A DNA stretch of 64,000 nt from the NCBI GenBank assembly GCA_009617715.1, contig VTFK01000269.1, forward strand, positions 992,001 through 1,056,000. The letters are read 5' to 3'. The DNA comes from Plectrocnemia conspersa. Its lineage: Eukaryota; Arthropoda; Insecta; Trichoptera; Polycentropodidae. Below are positions 29,601 to 39,500 of the stretch, in pieces. Positions within the stretch are counted from its first letter, which is position 1. Every line of letters begins with the position of its first letter. A program made the position numbers and the translations under genes. The notes beneath the pieces were generated by a model. The model was given only the letters and a program-made list of their open reading frames with translations, was not told where the DNA came from and did no database searches.

Positions 29601-29922
29601 AGGTACACTTTCATGGCAGTTTTGTAGTATACCTTACAACTATCTATCTCCGCCGCGAAATCTATCCGAAAGTAACATTTCCGACAAGCCGCTTGATCTC
29701 GAAACGCCTCTGCTATCGTCTACCGACAAAAACTTATACGACTGCAACAATTTCCTATCCTGTAGAGCTTCTACCGCTTTCTTTTCCTGTCCGCCTAGCG
29801 AAGAGTTTCTCAATAACTATCCTGTTTGGCCGTTGAGCTTGCGTAGTTACTCATCAAACAATGTGCAAATAACAAACATCAATGTGATTAACAAAAGGTT
29901 CTATCGATATTCTATTTTATAA
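11630..29922 (+). CDS. Monocarboxylate transporter family (SLC16) permease, 3 exons
   Basis: Exons 11630-11885, 27832-28935 and 29528-29922 join in phase 1 at both junctions, giving 584 aa. Residues 35-42 are PDGGARAW, the MCT-family signature just before TM1 (about 42-66). Exon 2 supplies TM2-TM12, including DRLGLRQ after TM2, a charged cytosolic loop near residues 210-240, and GRLIFGYIADLP after TM8. Family knowledge: SLC16 proteins are plasma-membrane 12-TM MFS permeases, moving lactate/pyruvate with protons or, in the TAT1/MCT10 branch, aromatic amino acids. Substrate cannot be told here. The last exon encodes a long Ser/Cys-rich cytosolic tail with its own AATAAA at 30006. An exon at 30705-30742 offers a short alternative tail. 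Intron 1 is about 16 kb and transposon-filled. The ATG at 11630 has a good AAAAAATGG context. Confidence 0.9.
11935..11983. repeat. Long hairpin just after MCT exon 1
   Basis: Two 23-base arms, starting actattgtgaa, pair with a single mismatch around the 3-base loop atg. It starts 49 bases after the exon 1 donor, so it would form in the nascent intron. No copy is seen elsewhere. Confidence 0.8.
12370..12600 (+). mobile_element. Jockey-like LINE 3' end fragment
   Basis: The plus-strand translation from about 12433 reads RSRPLFLPVKSRTGALANSS. It closely resembles the minus-strand fragment at 62735-62854 (RSRPLFL..ART..L.NSPLSRA). This is the short conserved block found after the reverse transcriptase domain, near the C-terminus, in jockey/R1-like LINEs. 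The frame then decays. The element is a 5'-truncated relic in MCT intron 1. Confidence 0.6.
13107..13156. repeat. Perfect 21-bp-arm hairpin
   Basis: Arms of 21 bases (beginning agactttttattgcaat) are perfectly complementary around an 8-base loop acatgtga. It lies in MCT intron 1, with no related copy seen in the window. Confidence 0.85.
15000..15340 (-). mobile_element. GC-richer retroelement-like fragment
   Basis: This patch stands out by base composition and holds two overlapping minus-strand open frames (up to 76 codons) rich in Pro, Arg and Ser. Neither matches a family I recognise. Its shape (open frame, then a short AT-rich tail) would suit a truncated retroelement. It is not supported by a target duplication. 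Confidence 0.25.
15386..15570. mobile_element. MITE-like repeat, cagggacgtcatttcag family (copy A)
   Basis: Imperfect inverted ends are cagggacgtcattt at 15386 and, on the other strand, caggggcgtaattt at 15570. The interior includes a G-run and tctggccaaattgagg. Related sequence occurs near 20246, 26111-26818, 53191-53880, 54190-54285 and 61400-61770. The flanking 8-mers do not match clearly, so boundaries are approximate. Confidence 0.55.
16979..17143 (+). mobile_element. Truncated copy of the 270-bp hAT MITE
   Basis: From aggtatgtgccgcccaggg through a C-run to agtgcattcagggttaag and catcgcgaatatgccgcc, this follows the interior of the MITE at 19952-20221 in the same orientation. Both terminal inverted repeats are missing or diverged, so no target duplication can be defined. 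It appears older than the two intact copies. Confidence 0.7.
19952..20221 (+). mobile_element. hAT-type MITE with perfect 8-bp target duplication
   Basis: The 270 bp element begins cagtggcgtagct and ends agctacgccactg, near-perfect inverted repeats. It is flanked on both sides by the identical 8-mer atccttat (19944-19951 and 20222-20229), diagnostic of hAT transposition. It has no coding capacity and contains G/C runs. A near-identical copy in inverse orientation lies at 61944-62211. Confidence 0.93.
20366..22602 (+). mobile_element. hAT element with decayed transposase, nested in an older repeat
   Basis: The left end is caggggcgta (from 20368) and the right end is tacgccactg (to 22602), forming short inverted repeats. 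The flanks are gtagatag (20358-20365) and gtagatac (22603-22610), seven of eight matching. Outside these lies one interrupted copy of another repeat: a paralogue read on the minus strand near 54100-54160 runs across the junction without the insert. The interior carries a broken hAT transposase. A GC-rich subterminal zone lies at 20540-20660. The exact left boundary is uncertain by two bases. Confidence 0.85.
20881..22395 (+). pseudogene. Broken hAT transposase (ZMYM-like/hAT type)
   Basis: Frames spread over 20881-20970, 20968-21479, 21458-21810 and 21907-22395 together cover an RNase-H-like hAT transposase. Visible parts are the first catalytic region ILDETSD (about 20992), the YDGASVMSG block (about 21192) with FTHCYAHMLNLT, and the C-terminal dimerisation region SSTASAERSFSALKRI (about 22184-22231), which contains the catalytic Glu region of hAT enzymes. 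At least two frameshifts and several stops break it, and the N-terminal zinc finger is not seen. Family knowledge: this type is often named zinc finger MYM-type 1-like in insect annotations. It should be inactive. Confidence 0.85.
22603..22840. repeat. tttcacYagtgaaaat repeat family, copy 1 (right part)
   Basis: This AT-rich segment contains repeated near-palindromes such as ttttcactagtgaa and ttttcgccagtagata, and the word acatgcgatgtataaatg. It matches 43265-43510 in the same orientation and 53905-54160 inverted. The hAT element at 20366-22602 splits it from its left part (about 20330-20357). No coding potential. Confidence 0.75.
23823..23876. repeat. Perfect 25-bp-arm hairpin
   Basis: Arms of 25 bases (beginning gttttcgttagaaacgaaaa) are perfectly complementary around the 4-base loop taat. 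It lies in MCT intron 1. It is the longest perfect stem of this kind in the window; no second copy was noticed. Confidence 0.9.
25694..25945. mobile_element. 252-bp insertion with 11-bp target duplication
   Basis: The direct repeat tacgatagtgt occurs at 25683-25693 and 25946-25956, exactly flanking a GC-richer 252 bp segment. A duplication of that length is more typical of target-primed retroposition (SINE, LINE or processed transcript) than of a DNA transposon. There are no inverted termini. No protein or A/B-box structure was recognised, and no poly(A) tail is present at either end, so the class stays open. Confidence 0.65.
26111..26818. repeat. Palindromic repeat of the cagggacgtcatttcag family (copy B)
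   Basis: The copy runs from gacgtcattgggg to aaattacgtcc with G/C runs at both ends. Its core, 26462-26599, is a long inverted repeat: ttctcagaagtcaaaaattc and its complement at the far side, with almost perfect arms of about 43 bases reaching matched ggcgcc words. The left half (26161-26330) matches 53640-53880 inverted. It is non-coding and may be a foldback transposon. Confidence 0.7.
27469..27511. repeat. Perfect 19-bp-arm hairpin
   Basis: Arms of 19 bases (gccaagtttctcaactatc and its complement) surround a 5-base loop acacc. It lies near the 3' end of MCT intron 1, about 320 bases before the acceptor at 27831. Confidence 0.88.
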
Positions 29923-30005
29923 GTGATTATTAATATTATTAAAATATAATATGGAATTCGATAAATTTATTATTGTAGCAAGTAGTCTATCGCTTTTTTT
30001 ATATT

Positions 30006-30011
30006 AATAAA
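30006..30011 (+). terminator. Polyadenylation signal after MCT exon 3
   Basis: AATAAA lies 84 bases after the stop at 29922. Its presence upstream of the second candidate last exon (30705) supports the reading of 29528-29922 as a genuine terminal exon rather than an internal one. Confidence 0.5.
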
Positions 30012-30096
30012 CATGTATGTAAATAACATATTGTGTAATGTGATATTTTGTAATATAATACTTATTGATCTTGTTAATATAATACTTCTGTTGATA

Positions 30097-30594
30097 CGAT
30101 GGTGAGTCAAATAAAAACATCAAATAATTGTAATTTTTTAGGTAGTCTCCATGGAGTTCAATACAAGTTTTAGCTATTCCTTACTCAATTTCTTAATTCC
30201 TGGCTAGTGGTAGTTAATCTAGGTTTCATCTCCAGTAACAATCAATCCTGAGAAAACATGAACTTCTGCTTCAAAAGATAGCTGGCAAGAATCAATACAA
30301 ATTCTTTTAATCTATATATGATGCTATTTCATCCACTGTTACTCAGCTACTGATGATGGATGAAATTCAAAAAAAGTCTGCTACTAATTCACTCGGCTTA
30401 GGAACTTTTTAATAATTTCACTTGTGCACTTGCTGGAGTGATAGACATGCATTACCATACTAAACTTTCATTCATCGATGAATTTAGTGCAGCGAAAATT
30501 TTAAGCTACTGTTGCATGGCATTTTTTAGCCTCTCTTCAAGCTATGTTTCACTTTTTACACGACAATAGAACGTTTTCATTTGACTCACCTTTG
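30097..30594 (-). mobile_element. Degraded mariner copy with TA target site
   Basis: Terminal inverted repeats ggtgagtcaaataaaaac (left) and ggtgagtcaaatgaaaac (right, other strand) are flanked by TA dinucleotides at 30095-30096 and 30595-30596. The 498 bp interior, read on the minus strand, contains IVTGDET followed by a stop, the mariner block around the first catalytic Asp. Large deletions and stops make it inactive. It sits between the two candidate last exons of the transporter. Confidence 0.8.
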
Positions 30595-30704
30595 TAAATT
30601 ACTAACATTTCTTGCTTTTCTTTCTAACTGTACCATAACAATACTATTTTTTATTTGCACAAGTAGAACCGTAACTAAAGAATTATTTTTCTTTCGAATT
30701 TCAG

Positions 30705-30742
30705 ATGCAATAGTGGAGAATGGTACAGCGAATAGTCATTAA
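30705..30742 (+). CDS. Possible alternative last exon of the MCT gene
   Basis: The sequence ttttctttcgaatttcag ends at 30704, an excellent splice acceptor. Joined to exon 2 (phase 1) it reads D-AIVENGTANSH then stop, a short polar tail in place of the 131-residue tail of exon 3. Alternatively, exon 3 could splice out through AG/GTTCTA near 29896 and read this exon in another frame, ending CNSGEWYSE. Both fit phase rules; transcript data are needed to choose. Confidence 0.5.
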
Positions 30743-33561
30743 AATTATGTTTAAACTTGCAAACATCAACATATCACTATGTTTAATTTATAAAGTGTAT
30801 CCAAATGTGTAATTTATTTATAAAAACACAAATATTAATAATTTTATTCAATAATTAAAATATATCTTAAACTTTTTATTAGTAAGATAAGGGAGCGTAT
30901 ATGCATTTTGTTGATTTGTTGTATTTTTTTATGTTTAAAAGATATTATTACTATAATATAAATCAAGAAATACAAATAAATTACATTAGCTCAAATGTAT
31001 CTAGTCAATGTTATTAGATGCAGGTCGAAAATTACACAACATTTCGACGTCAATTTTTCAAATTCTGGTTTACAATAATTGAGCCTGTATGCTAGAAAGT
31101 GGCATAGTCTGATGTTTTTTTTTTTATTTTATAGTATATTTAGGAACATATTGACTTAAATATTCTATCAATAAATGTATTATTAACTTTGTCACCTGGC
31201 TCGGTCCGGGCACAACTTAAGATATCTAATGGAAGTGGGATTTTAAAACACAAAAATCAGACAATCATTTTTTTATGTATATATATATAATATATATAAA
31301 GTAGAGTTTTAAAGTGATTTATATCAGACATTTCCTGAGGTGGAAGTCTGCTTACGCCTTTTTTCTACGCATGAGTTCAATTTTTTTAGCATTATTATTA
31401 CAAATTTTTTAAATCATATCAGATGGTAATAATTAAAAAAATTGTACATATAATAACGTTTAAAAAAACATTAGCCTTTAAAGTCCGTCCGTGTGAAATC
31501 TGAGGTGATCACGAAGAATGTGTTATTTCTGCATATTTTCTATTAAATATTTGTGGAATTATTGACGAACAAACAACAGCATTTCAAGTGTGATCGATCT
31601 TAATCTACGTAGTATTAGGTCTAATTTGTACTTAATCATTAAGATTGAAACTTCTCAAAATCGAATTTTCGAAGTTAGATTTAATTTTTTAAATCAAATA
31701 CATTTTTTAGTATGTAATGATAGTGCGTTTGTAACGTACATTGTGTTCGAATATTACTCAATAATAAAGTAATGTTATTTTTAAAAAAACGTGTTTTATT
31801 TTATTATATCTGTATAACATAAAACCTTATATTTAAAAATACAATGTATTGCTTTTTAAAAAGCATAATAAATAAACAAAAACAGTCATTGAATATATGT
31901 ATACATATATATATATAAATTCCTTTAAAGTTCAATAATAATCATATGCTAAAACATCTACCATCAATCCCTAGATTATTTCGTTATATTATATACTTTG
32001 AAATATAAAAATTACAAATTCTAACCACTGCATCTTTATCTATACTTACCGGGCTACTTTTAACTGCACCACTCGTTGCATCACATTCTTAGAATATTTA
32101 TAATAATAATATATATTCAAAAATATAGCAGCCAATGTTTTTATATGATATTTCAAAGCTTGCTGCTGTTAAGTGCCATTATCTTTTTTAACGCGTGACA
32201 CTGTGATAGGAATTTTTATTTAAAAAAATCAGGATGAGTGGAATTATTTTTAGATGCAGTGCGATTATTATAGAAAAAGATAAATTTAAAAATATATCTT
32301 TATTTTAATTTTTTTAAAACAACATTAATTTCATATCCTAGCTACATACAGAACCGAGTGTGGGAGAAATTTTTGGTCAATGTAAATGCATAATTAAGCT
32401 AGATAAGAGACGGTTATAGATTGAATTTGTATAAGTGGTAATTAATATACAGTAACAAAAAAAATGTACAACATTTATATCATAATAGGAAATTATCATA
32501 TTCAGATGATGATGCTTACGTATTTCATTACAATAAAATTATATACGAATATCACAATAAAATATTTGCGATCGCAAATAAGTAAATTCGTCAATATTAT
32601 ATAAGTAGACTGCGATTCGAAGATTTTTCAGAGAAAATATGCTAAAAGCGTCTATTAATACGTCATAGATGAAGTTGCGCATTTGATTTCGGTTGATTTG
32701 ATAATTACTTAAATGTTCTTATACACTTTAATAACATGATATTAAACTAAAATTAATGGAACTGCAAACCAGCCATATAAATAATAAACCTAATATATAG
32801 TAGACAATGATAAACTACACGTCACACGTAGCTGTAAAAATACTATTGATTATAACAAAAACACTACACATGCTAGAATAAAATAACTTTTATATATCAA
32901 TAACAATTTTTTATGGCCATTATAATCTATGGGCCAAAACTCAGCATTAAATGAGTTCAAAATATCATAATATATCATAAAAAATAATTTTGATTTCATC
33001 AAAACAAATATTGAAAATGGATGAATTTTTCCGAGAATGTTCAAAAATAAAATCAATAATATGAACTGTTCAAAAGCCATTTGTTTTAAAACATAGTTTA
33101 ACTTAGAATTAATTAAACGTTAAATGTGATTCCTGAAATCAATTGGTAAGACTAGATTAAAAAATACATATGCAACTTTTCTTTGTAGCAAAATATTTTT
33201 GTAGCGTTAATGATCTATTAAATTATCACACTACACACGAAACCCAAAAAATTCTAAAAAGGAAGTACATAAAGCAATTCAGATCAATAGATAGCATAAT
33301 CTGCAATTCAAAATTATTTGAGTATTTTATCAAACCTTTTTTTTAATAAAAATTAAATTGGAAATAAATCATCATGTAATATTACATACAGATTGCGTTA
33401 TCTTATCTTTGTGGCAAAAAGCCTGTTGTATAAAAATCTCATTTAACAGTGTGATCAAATGCGTAACTTTATGTGTGACAATCCAATATTTTCAGAAACT
33501 AACGGAAGACACAAATCCAATACATCCATTACTGATAAGATAAATTAAGCTAGCAGATAAT
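30743..33561. other. Gene-free interval MCT to XPO4
   Basis: The two genes converge here, so both 3' UTRs should lie inside. The rest is AT-rich with short TA-type simple repeats (near 31275-31300 and 31895-31915). No transposon ends or coding sequence were recognised. Confidence 0.5.
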
Positions 33562-36500
33562 TTAAGCTCTGCTGCACGCGTTCAAGTGAGTGAAGTATTT
33601 CAAAAATGCAGCTTTCTGCTGGGCAGCTAGCATATTTTCGTTCTTGACGATGGTGGCGAGCTCCGGAGGAACCGGTATGTTCGGTAAATAGTGTGCCATA
33701 TCAAAGTAAGTGGAAGCGGAGAGTCCCAAGTGGGAGTGGAGAGCTCCGGTAGCGGCGGCTGACACCAACCGATTAGCCATAATCGGCAGAGCGCTCAGAA
33801 TGCGGCTGTGGTTGCCCACTTTGTTTTGTGCATGTCTACTAAAATTACTGACGAGCTTGCACATCAACACGGCGTCGTTATCAGACGGAGCTTCGAGCCC
33901 GTCGGTTATGGACTGTATCACAATATTGAAGCATTCGTCGGATAATGAGCATATCTGAAAAGCACACAATTAATACAAGACATTGATAATAACATAAAAT
34001 AATAAATATAATAACTCACAATGTGCGGCCCGAAGTCATAGAGTAACTTATAAAAACATTTCATTATAGTAGGTCTTTGGAGTAGCGGAGAAGGTGGTAT
34101 CATTCTAGGTAATATCACGTAAATTCCTTCAAATACGGCTTCCATTCCTTCTTTGTTGCCTTTTTCGGTCACGTCGTCGTATCCCTTGGCGACTAATTCA
34201 CTGACAATCTCCATGACCAAGTTGGTCTCCTATTATATGAAAAGATAGTTGAGCCAAAAAATTTTGAAATCAATTATCTTAATATATCTTACGTCGCAAA
34301 AATCATCTTCAGCGTCGTTAGCATGAGCCGAATTGTTGAATTGCATAATAGGACGTCCGGCATAGACGTGCACGAGTTCAGTTATTTGCACCAGAAGAAC
34401 TCCACCAGCTTGGCTTAACATATTCTGTGGCAAGTGTGCAACGGTAGCGGCGGCTAAACGTAAACCATTTCGAGTGATATGTTCGCCGCTTCTCATTCTA
34501 GTTGTCGTTGCCAAAAATGCAGGCTGCAGCTTCTCCCAAATGCAATTGGCCGATTTTGTCTTTAATTACCATAAAAAGTTTAACAACACAATCACAAAAG
34601 CAATAAAATATAAATCATTTACCTGGCAACCCTCAGCGAGACCCGTGAATATATCAATCGCTTGTTGAAACTCGGCCGTATTGGATGAAGATAGAGCCAT
34701 GTTAGCTGGATCTAATATCGATCCAAGATTGGCTGATTGTTCCGATTCTGGCAATGTTGCAATAGCGGTTCCTGCAGTGGCTGCTAAAGACCGCCGCACT
34801 TCTTCAGATAGTCCAATGCCTCCGGCTCCGATACCCCATTTTACGGCTTCCCATATGTGAGCAATACCGGCGCATCCCCTAAACAAGCGTAATATAGCAT
34901 TATTTCTCATGTTATATATTTATCAGGATAAACCATCAAACATACTGATTATCAATGCTAGCAGCAGCTCTCAAAAGCGCTACGGCATGCTGAGATGGAG
35001 CTGGATCACCAGGTAGTGAACGCAGCAACGATAAAGCGCCCAATGCCATTCGTTCCGTCGCCCAGACATCGGCTGGAGTTCCACGCCCCCAAAGAGTACG
35101 TAAGACAGGTCCTGGTTTTCCCGAAACGACTGTGCATCTATCATCCGGTAGCCAATAAGCGCGAGCCCAGCGACGCAAGAACCATGTGACGGTAGCACCT
35201 AAAGTCGGACTGGCCACCCATTGACCGGCTCCCCAACCGGCGATCCAAGACATACGCCAAATACCAGCAATCAATCTATGAAGAAACATAAAATCAATAA
35301 GCTGCTTAGTGCAATTAATAAAGCATATCATACGACTAGCTTCCATAATAGGAGCGGGTCTACAGCTCAATATTTTACAATAATTAACTAAAATCACACC
35401 TGACAATGGGATTAGCCTTTTCTATATCTTCGCTGTTTGGTGGGTTTTGAGGAGTTGCCAAAATTTGTAGCGATGCATTCAATTCACCGGTATTGGAAAC
35501 ACTGTATCGCACTAATTCTCCGGGTATAGCTGGCACCTCACCTTCTCCGTCTTGCGTCAAAACATGAGCTACGATCCAATAAACATATATATATAAATTA
35601 GATCAGAGAAAATGCCTTTAGATATTAGAAATTGTATAAAATTTTACCAGCAAATAATATGATCCAATGTAGATCTTCGTACGTGGAGCACAGCTCATGA
35701 GAGGCACCCATCAAAAATAATTCTTGCATTCTAAAATAAATAAGACAATCGATTAAATTTAATCAAATTAAAATAATTTATTACACGTACACTACTGGTC
35801 AAAACTATTTTTTAATGATATTCTTAATATAAATTAGATAAATTAAATGAAAGTGTAGGTTTTTATTAGCTACTAAATGGTACAAATTACGTGACAACGA
35901 TTTATTTTAAATATTGGCCGAAATTCTGGAGAGAAGTTCACGGATAGTGCTGGATGGCCAAAATATCAGCTGTTCGGCTCGCGTTCCAAAAGGGTTGATC
36001 TTGGCTTGGTTCTTGCTGTGGTGGATGCTCTTTGCAAACGTCCAGGGGTTCTGCGACAGGATGAAGTTCCAGGCAGGCGTCTCGTAAGTCTTTGCTGGCG
36101 TAGGGTGGACTTGGGTGAAGCTGCTTGCTAGAGTGATGTGATCTTGTATGGAAACCCCAACGCCGATTCTCGCTCAACGCCCGCAAAACAAAACCAACGC
36201 GCGTAAACAGTCCAATAGTAATAAGTTCAATAAGACTAAACTAAACGAAAGAAATGAGCAAAAATTCTCCAGATTGTGATTTGTAGTTTCGAATGCACAT
36301 AAATGAATGTGCATAGAAAAAAATGAAAGAGTTTATAAACCCTCAACGCCGTATATTTAAGTGTCTAAAAAAACATACGCCATAGTACAGATTGATCCAA
36401 TTCGAGTATCCTACGTTGGCACCACTGTAAATCAGACAGCTGTCAATAATCACGCATGTTTAAAGTGTCAAATGTTAGTTTGCAACAACACAATTGCAAT

Positions 36501-39500
36501 TGTTCTACAGAAATAACAATTCTGCATGAACTGTGTGTCGAAATTTACAGGAAGATTATGGTAAATTTCATTGTGTTACTGAGCGAACAATTCGCAACAC
36601 AGTGAAGAAGTTTGAAGAGACTGGAAGCGTTGGAGATAGGGTAAGGCCTGTGCATCATCGTGGCGCCCGTTCAGCTGAGAATATTGCTGCTGTATTGTCG
36701 TTTTGTTGGCGTTTGCAGATTTTAGGATTTTTATGGCTCCCTTTGGCGCATTGTACTGACACCTGTATAAAATGCAGACAACACAAAAACTGAAACCCAG
36801 AGACCATGGACAGCGAAGAATTTGCACAAATTGGGTGTTAAGAGCAGCAGAAAGTTGATGCTGATTTTTCATAGAAAATCTTCTCTGATGAGGCACATTT
36901 CCACCTCTCTGGGTATGTTAATAAGCAAAGAAGATCCTCATTTGATTCACGAGAGAGCATTACAAGCCCAAAAAGTAACTATTTGTTGCGCATTGTGGTC
37001 AGGCGGCATCATTAAGCCTTACTTTTTTGAAAACGATGAAGGTCAGACTGTAACAGTCAACGATGAGCGCTATAGGTGCATGATAACCGATTATTTTTTA
37101 ATCGAAATCGAAGACATGTGGTTCCAACAAGATGGCGCAACTTTCCACACATCGGGTGCAACGTTGGATGTTTTGCATGAAAAGTTCCCAGGTCGCAGGT
37201 CAAAATGTACGAAAAAATCATCGAAAGGATCAGCCATTTAACCCTTCAGGCACGTATGACGTGCACCGCACGCGGATCAAAACCACCTACAGGGACGTAT
37301 GACGTGCACCGCACGCGCATAAAAAATCTGTCAAGCACGTATAACGTGCACTGCACGCCCATTAAAAATCCCACACATATGGACGGAAGAAAACAGTGTT
37401 CTGTTTTATCATCTATTTATAAGAACAATAGTTTCGTTCAAATAACTTGAAGACTATAAAAAATGGATTCAAGTTTAGATGTAAAAAAAAATTTTATTCG
37501 AAAAAATGTTCAATTTATCGTTTTTTTCAAAACTACGACCCCAACTTGTCAGCATACACAAAGGATTTCAGTTTTTGACACATTCAAGTCCCATAAAGAA
37601 TGATGTTTATGGTATTTTAAGTATTATTTTTTTTTCGGATTTTTATACATATGTATGGCATCTTCAAAATGGCATCTTATTCGAAAAGACCACCATTAGA
37701 ATCATCAAAAGATCGCGATTCAGATTCAGATATTGTACATCGATTAAAACTAATGTTGAAGAACAAGAGAGCCATGAAGTAGACAATTTTTTGAAAAACC
37801 TCAAATATTAATATATATTTTATCTTTATCTCCATTAAAAGAAAACATGACGCCCCTGGGACTGAAAATCTGTTTTAGGCATACAAGCCTGAAGGGTTAA
37901 TTGATATTATTTTTCATAATTATTGAAATACATCAAAAGTTCGATTAATAAAAAAAATCTAAAGATATCTTAAATTTGTGTATTATTTTTTTTTTAAATT
38001 CAGAAACTATAGTTGGATTACCCTTCATTATTATGGCAAATACAGAAAATAGTCTATTCTTTAATTGTGTAACAATATTTTTAATAGTTAAAAGAAATAA
38101 GGGTTGATTTGTGACTATCAACATCGTTGCAGGTTTTGATCTTTTGACCGGTAGTGTATGTACTTACTTAGCAGTTCGATTTTCTAATAAACGACACAAC
38201 AATGGTAGAGTGTGATCAGGAGCGGCACGACCCAGAGCTCCGGCTAATTTGAGTAAATCTTCAAAACGTTCAATATCGCTGCCTTCTTCTTCAATTTCAG
38301 TCTCATTTTCAGCTCCAGCATGTCTATATTTAAATAAAAATGTTAATTGTTAATTGATCAATAAGTATCTTGCGTCAATCGCTTGAACCTTAGGGTCGGT
38401 ATTAGTATGATATTCAACTTTAGAACATACTAGGAATTGGTTAAATTTTGGCAAAAACTCAGTGCCAAGCAGCGACACACCCTCATCTAACAATTGTGAA
38501 GCATGGTGACGGAAGTTTAAAATTCTCATATCATCTAGTTATCTAAAAAATGACTAACCTTGTGCCATCGGGAGGAGCTAGTCTAACTTTAAGCAAAGCG
38601 TCGAATATATGAGAAGACCCTTCGTAAAAAGCTGGTGGAACAGGTTTAATGATACGAGAAGTGTGTAATTGCGGAGCTGCTACGTGTAACAACTGAACCC
38701 ATGCGTCCAAAGCTGACTCCAGACCAGTTTTCCAACCGTTTTCTTCATCAGTACCGGTGTAAACTAAGGTATGCTAAAAGAATCATATCAATTAGAAAGT
38801 TCAAATGCTATGTTAAATTTAAATTATTTATAAAACTTACAGCTTCTTCCAAAGCACTCAATCTAATCAAGTGTTCGATGTAAGCGAGCAACGTCGTCAA
38901 AAACTGCATCAAATCTTCCAGCGGTAGCGACAATAAATGTCGAGAGAAGTTGATGACGAGTCTATTCAGAGCTGAAGCGGGCGATGGCGACGGAGCTGCT
39001 CCCAACAGCGGAAACAACGCACGAATTAATCTGAGAGCGTTCTCTTTGTCTATATCCGAATAACCGGCGATGACGTAAGTGAGCTGCTCCAAACACTGAA
39101 GAACAGGAGAAAGCAACGGTTCTCCGTGACTCCCCATAACGCTCAACATGTTAAACAGATTTTCGTCAGTGATTATGCTTATCCACGCTTCTGGTTGAGA
39201 TTTCCTCTCCGAATCCGACAGCAGAGAAGACAAGAGAAGAACATAGCTGAAGTGACCCCAGAACAATAAGCTCTTCAATAACAATAGCATCTTTTCAGAT
39301 ACCACAATATCGTTCTGAGTGACGGCTGCACCTTTATTTTTTATTCCTATCAAAGCCTAAAATTAGAAAATCATATGATTATTGAATAAAATATTACACG
39401 CACAATTCACAACGTACTTGTATTGTAAACGATGTTATATCAATAAATTCATTAGATTCAAACTGTCGTTTTATCAACGATCGCTTATCGGATGGGATAA

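Larger units (their letters stand above)
35790..38156. mobile_element. Tc1-like shell enclosing further transposons
   Basis: Ends are cactactggtcaaaa (35790) and, on the other strand, cactaccggtcaaaa (38156), a familiar Tc1-type terminus, each bordered by TA (35788-35789 and 38157-38158). The span is 2367 bp, of which about 1.6 kb is a mariner relic with a piggyBac MITE inside it. What remains of the shell does not encode a transposase I can recognise. It lies wholly within one XPO4 intron. Confidence 0.7.

Noticed and set aside
37249..37362. CRISPR-like array of three units
   Set aside because: The units are imperfect, adjacent rather than spaced by unique spacers, and lie inside the piggyBac MITE in a eukaryotic genome.
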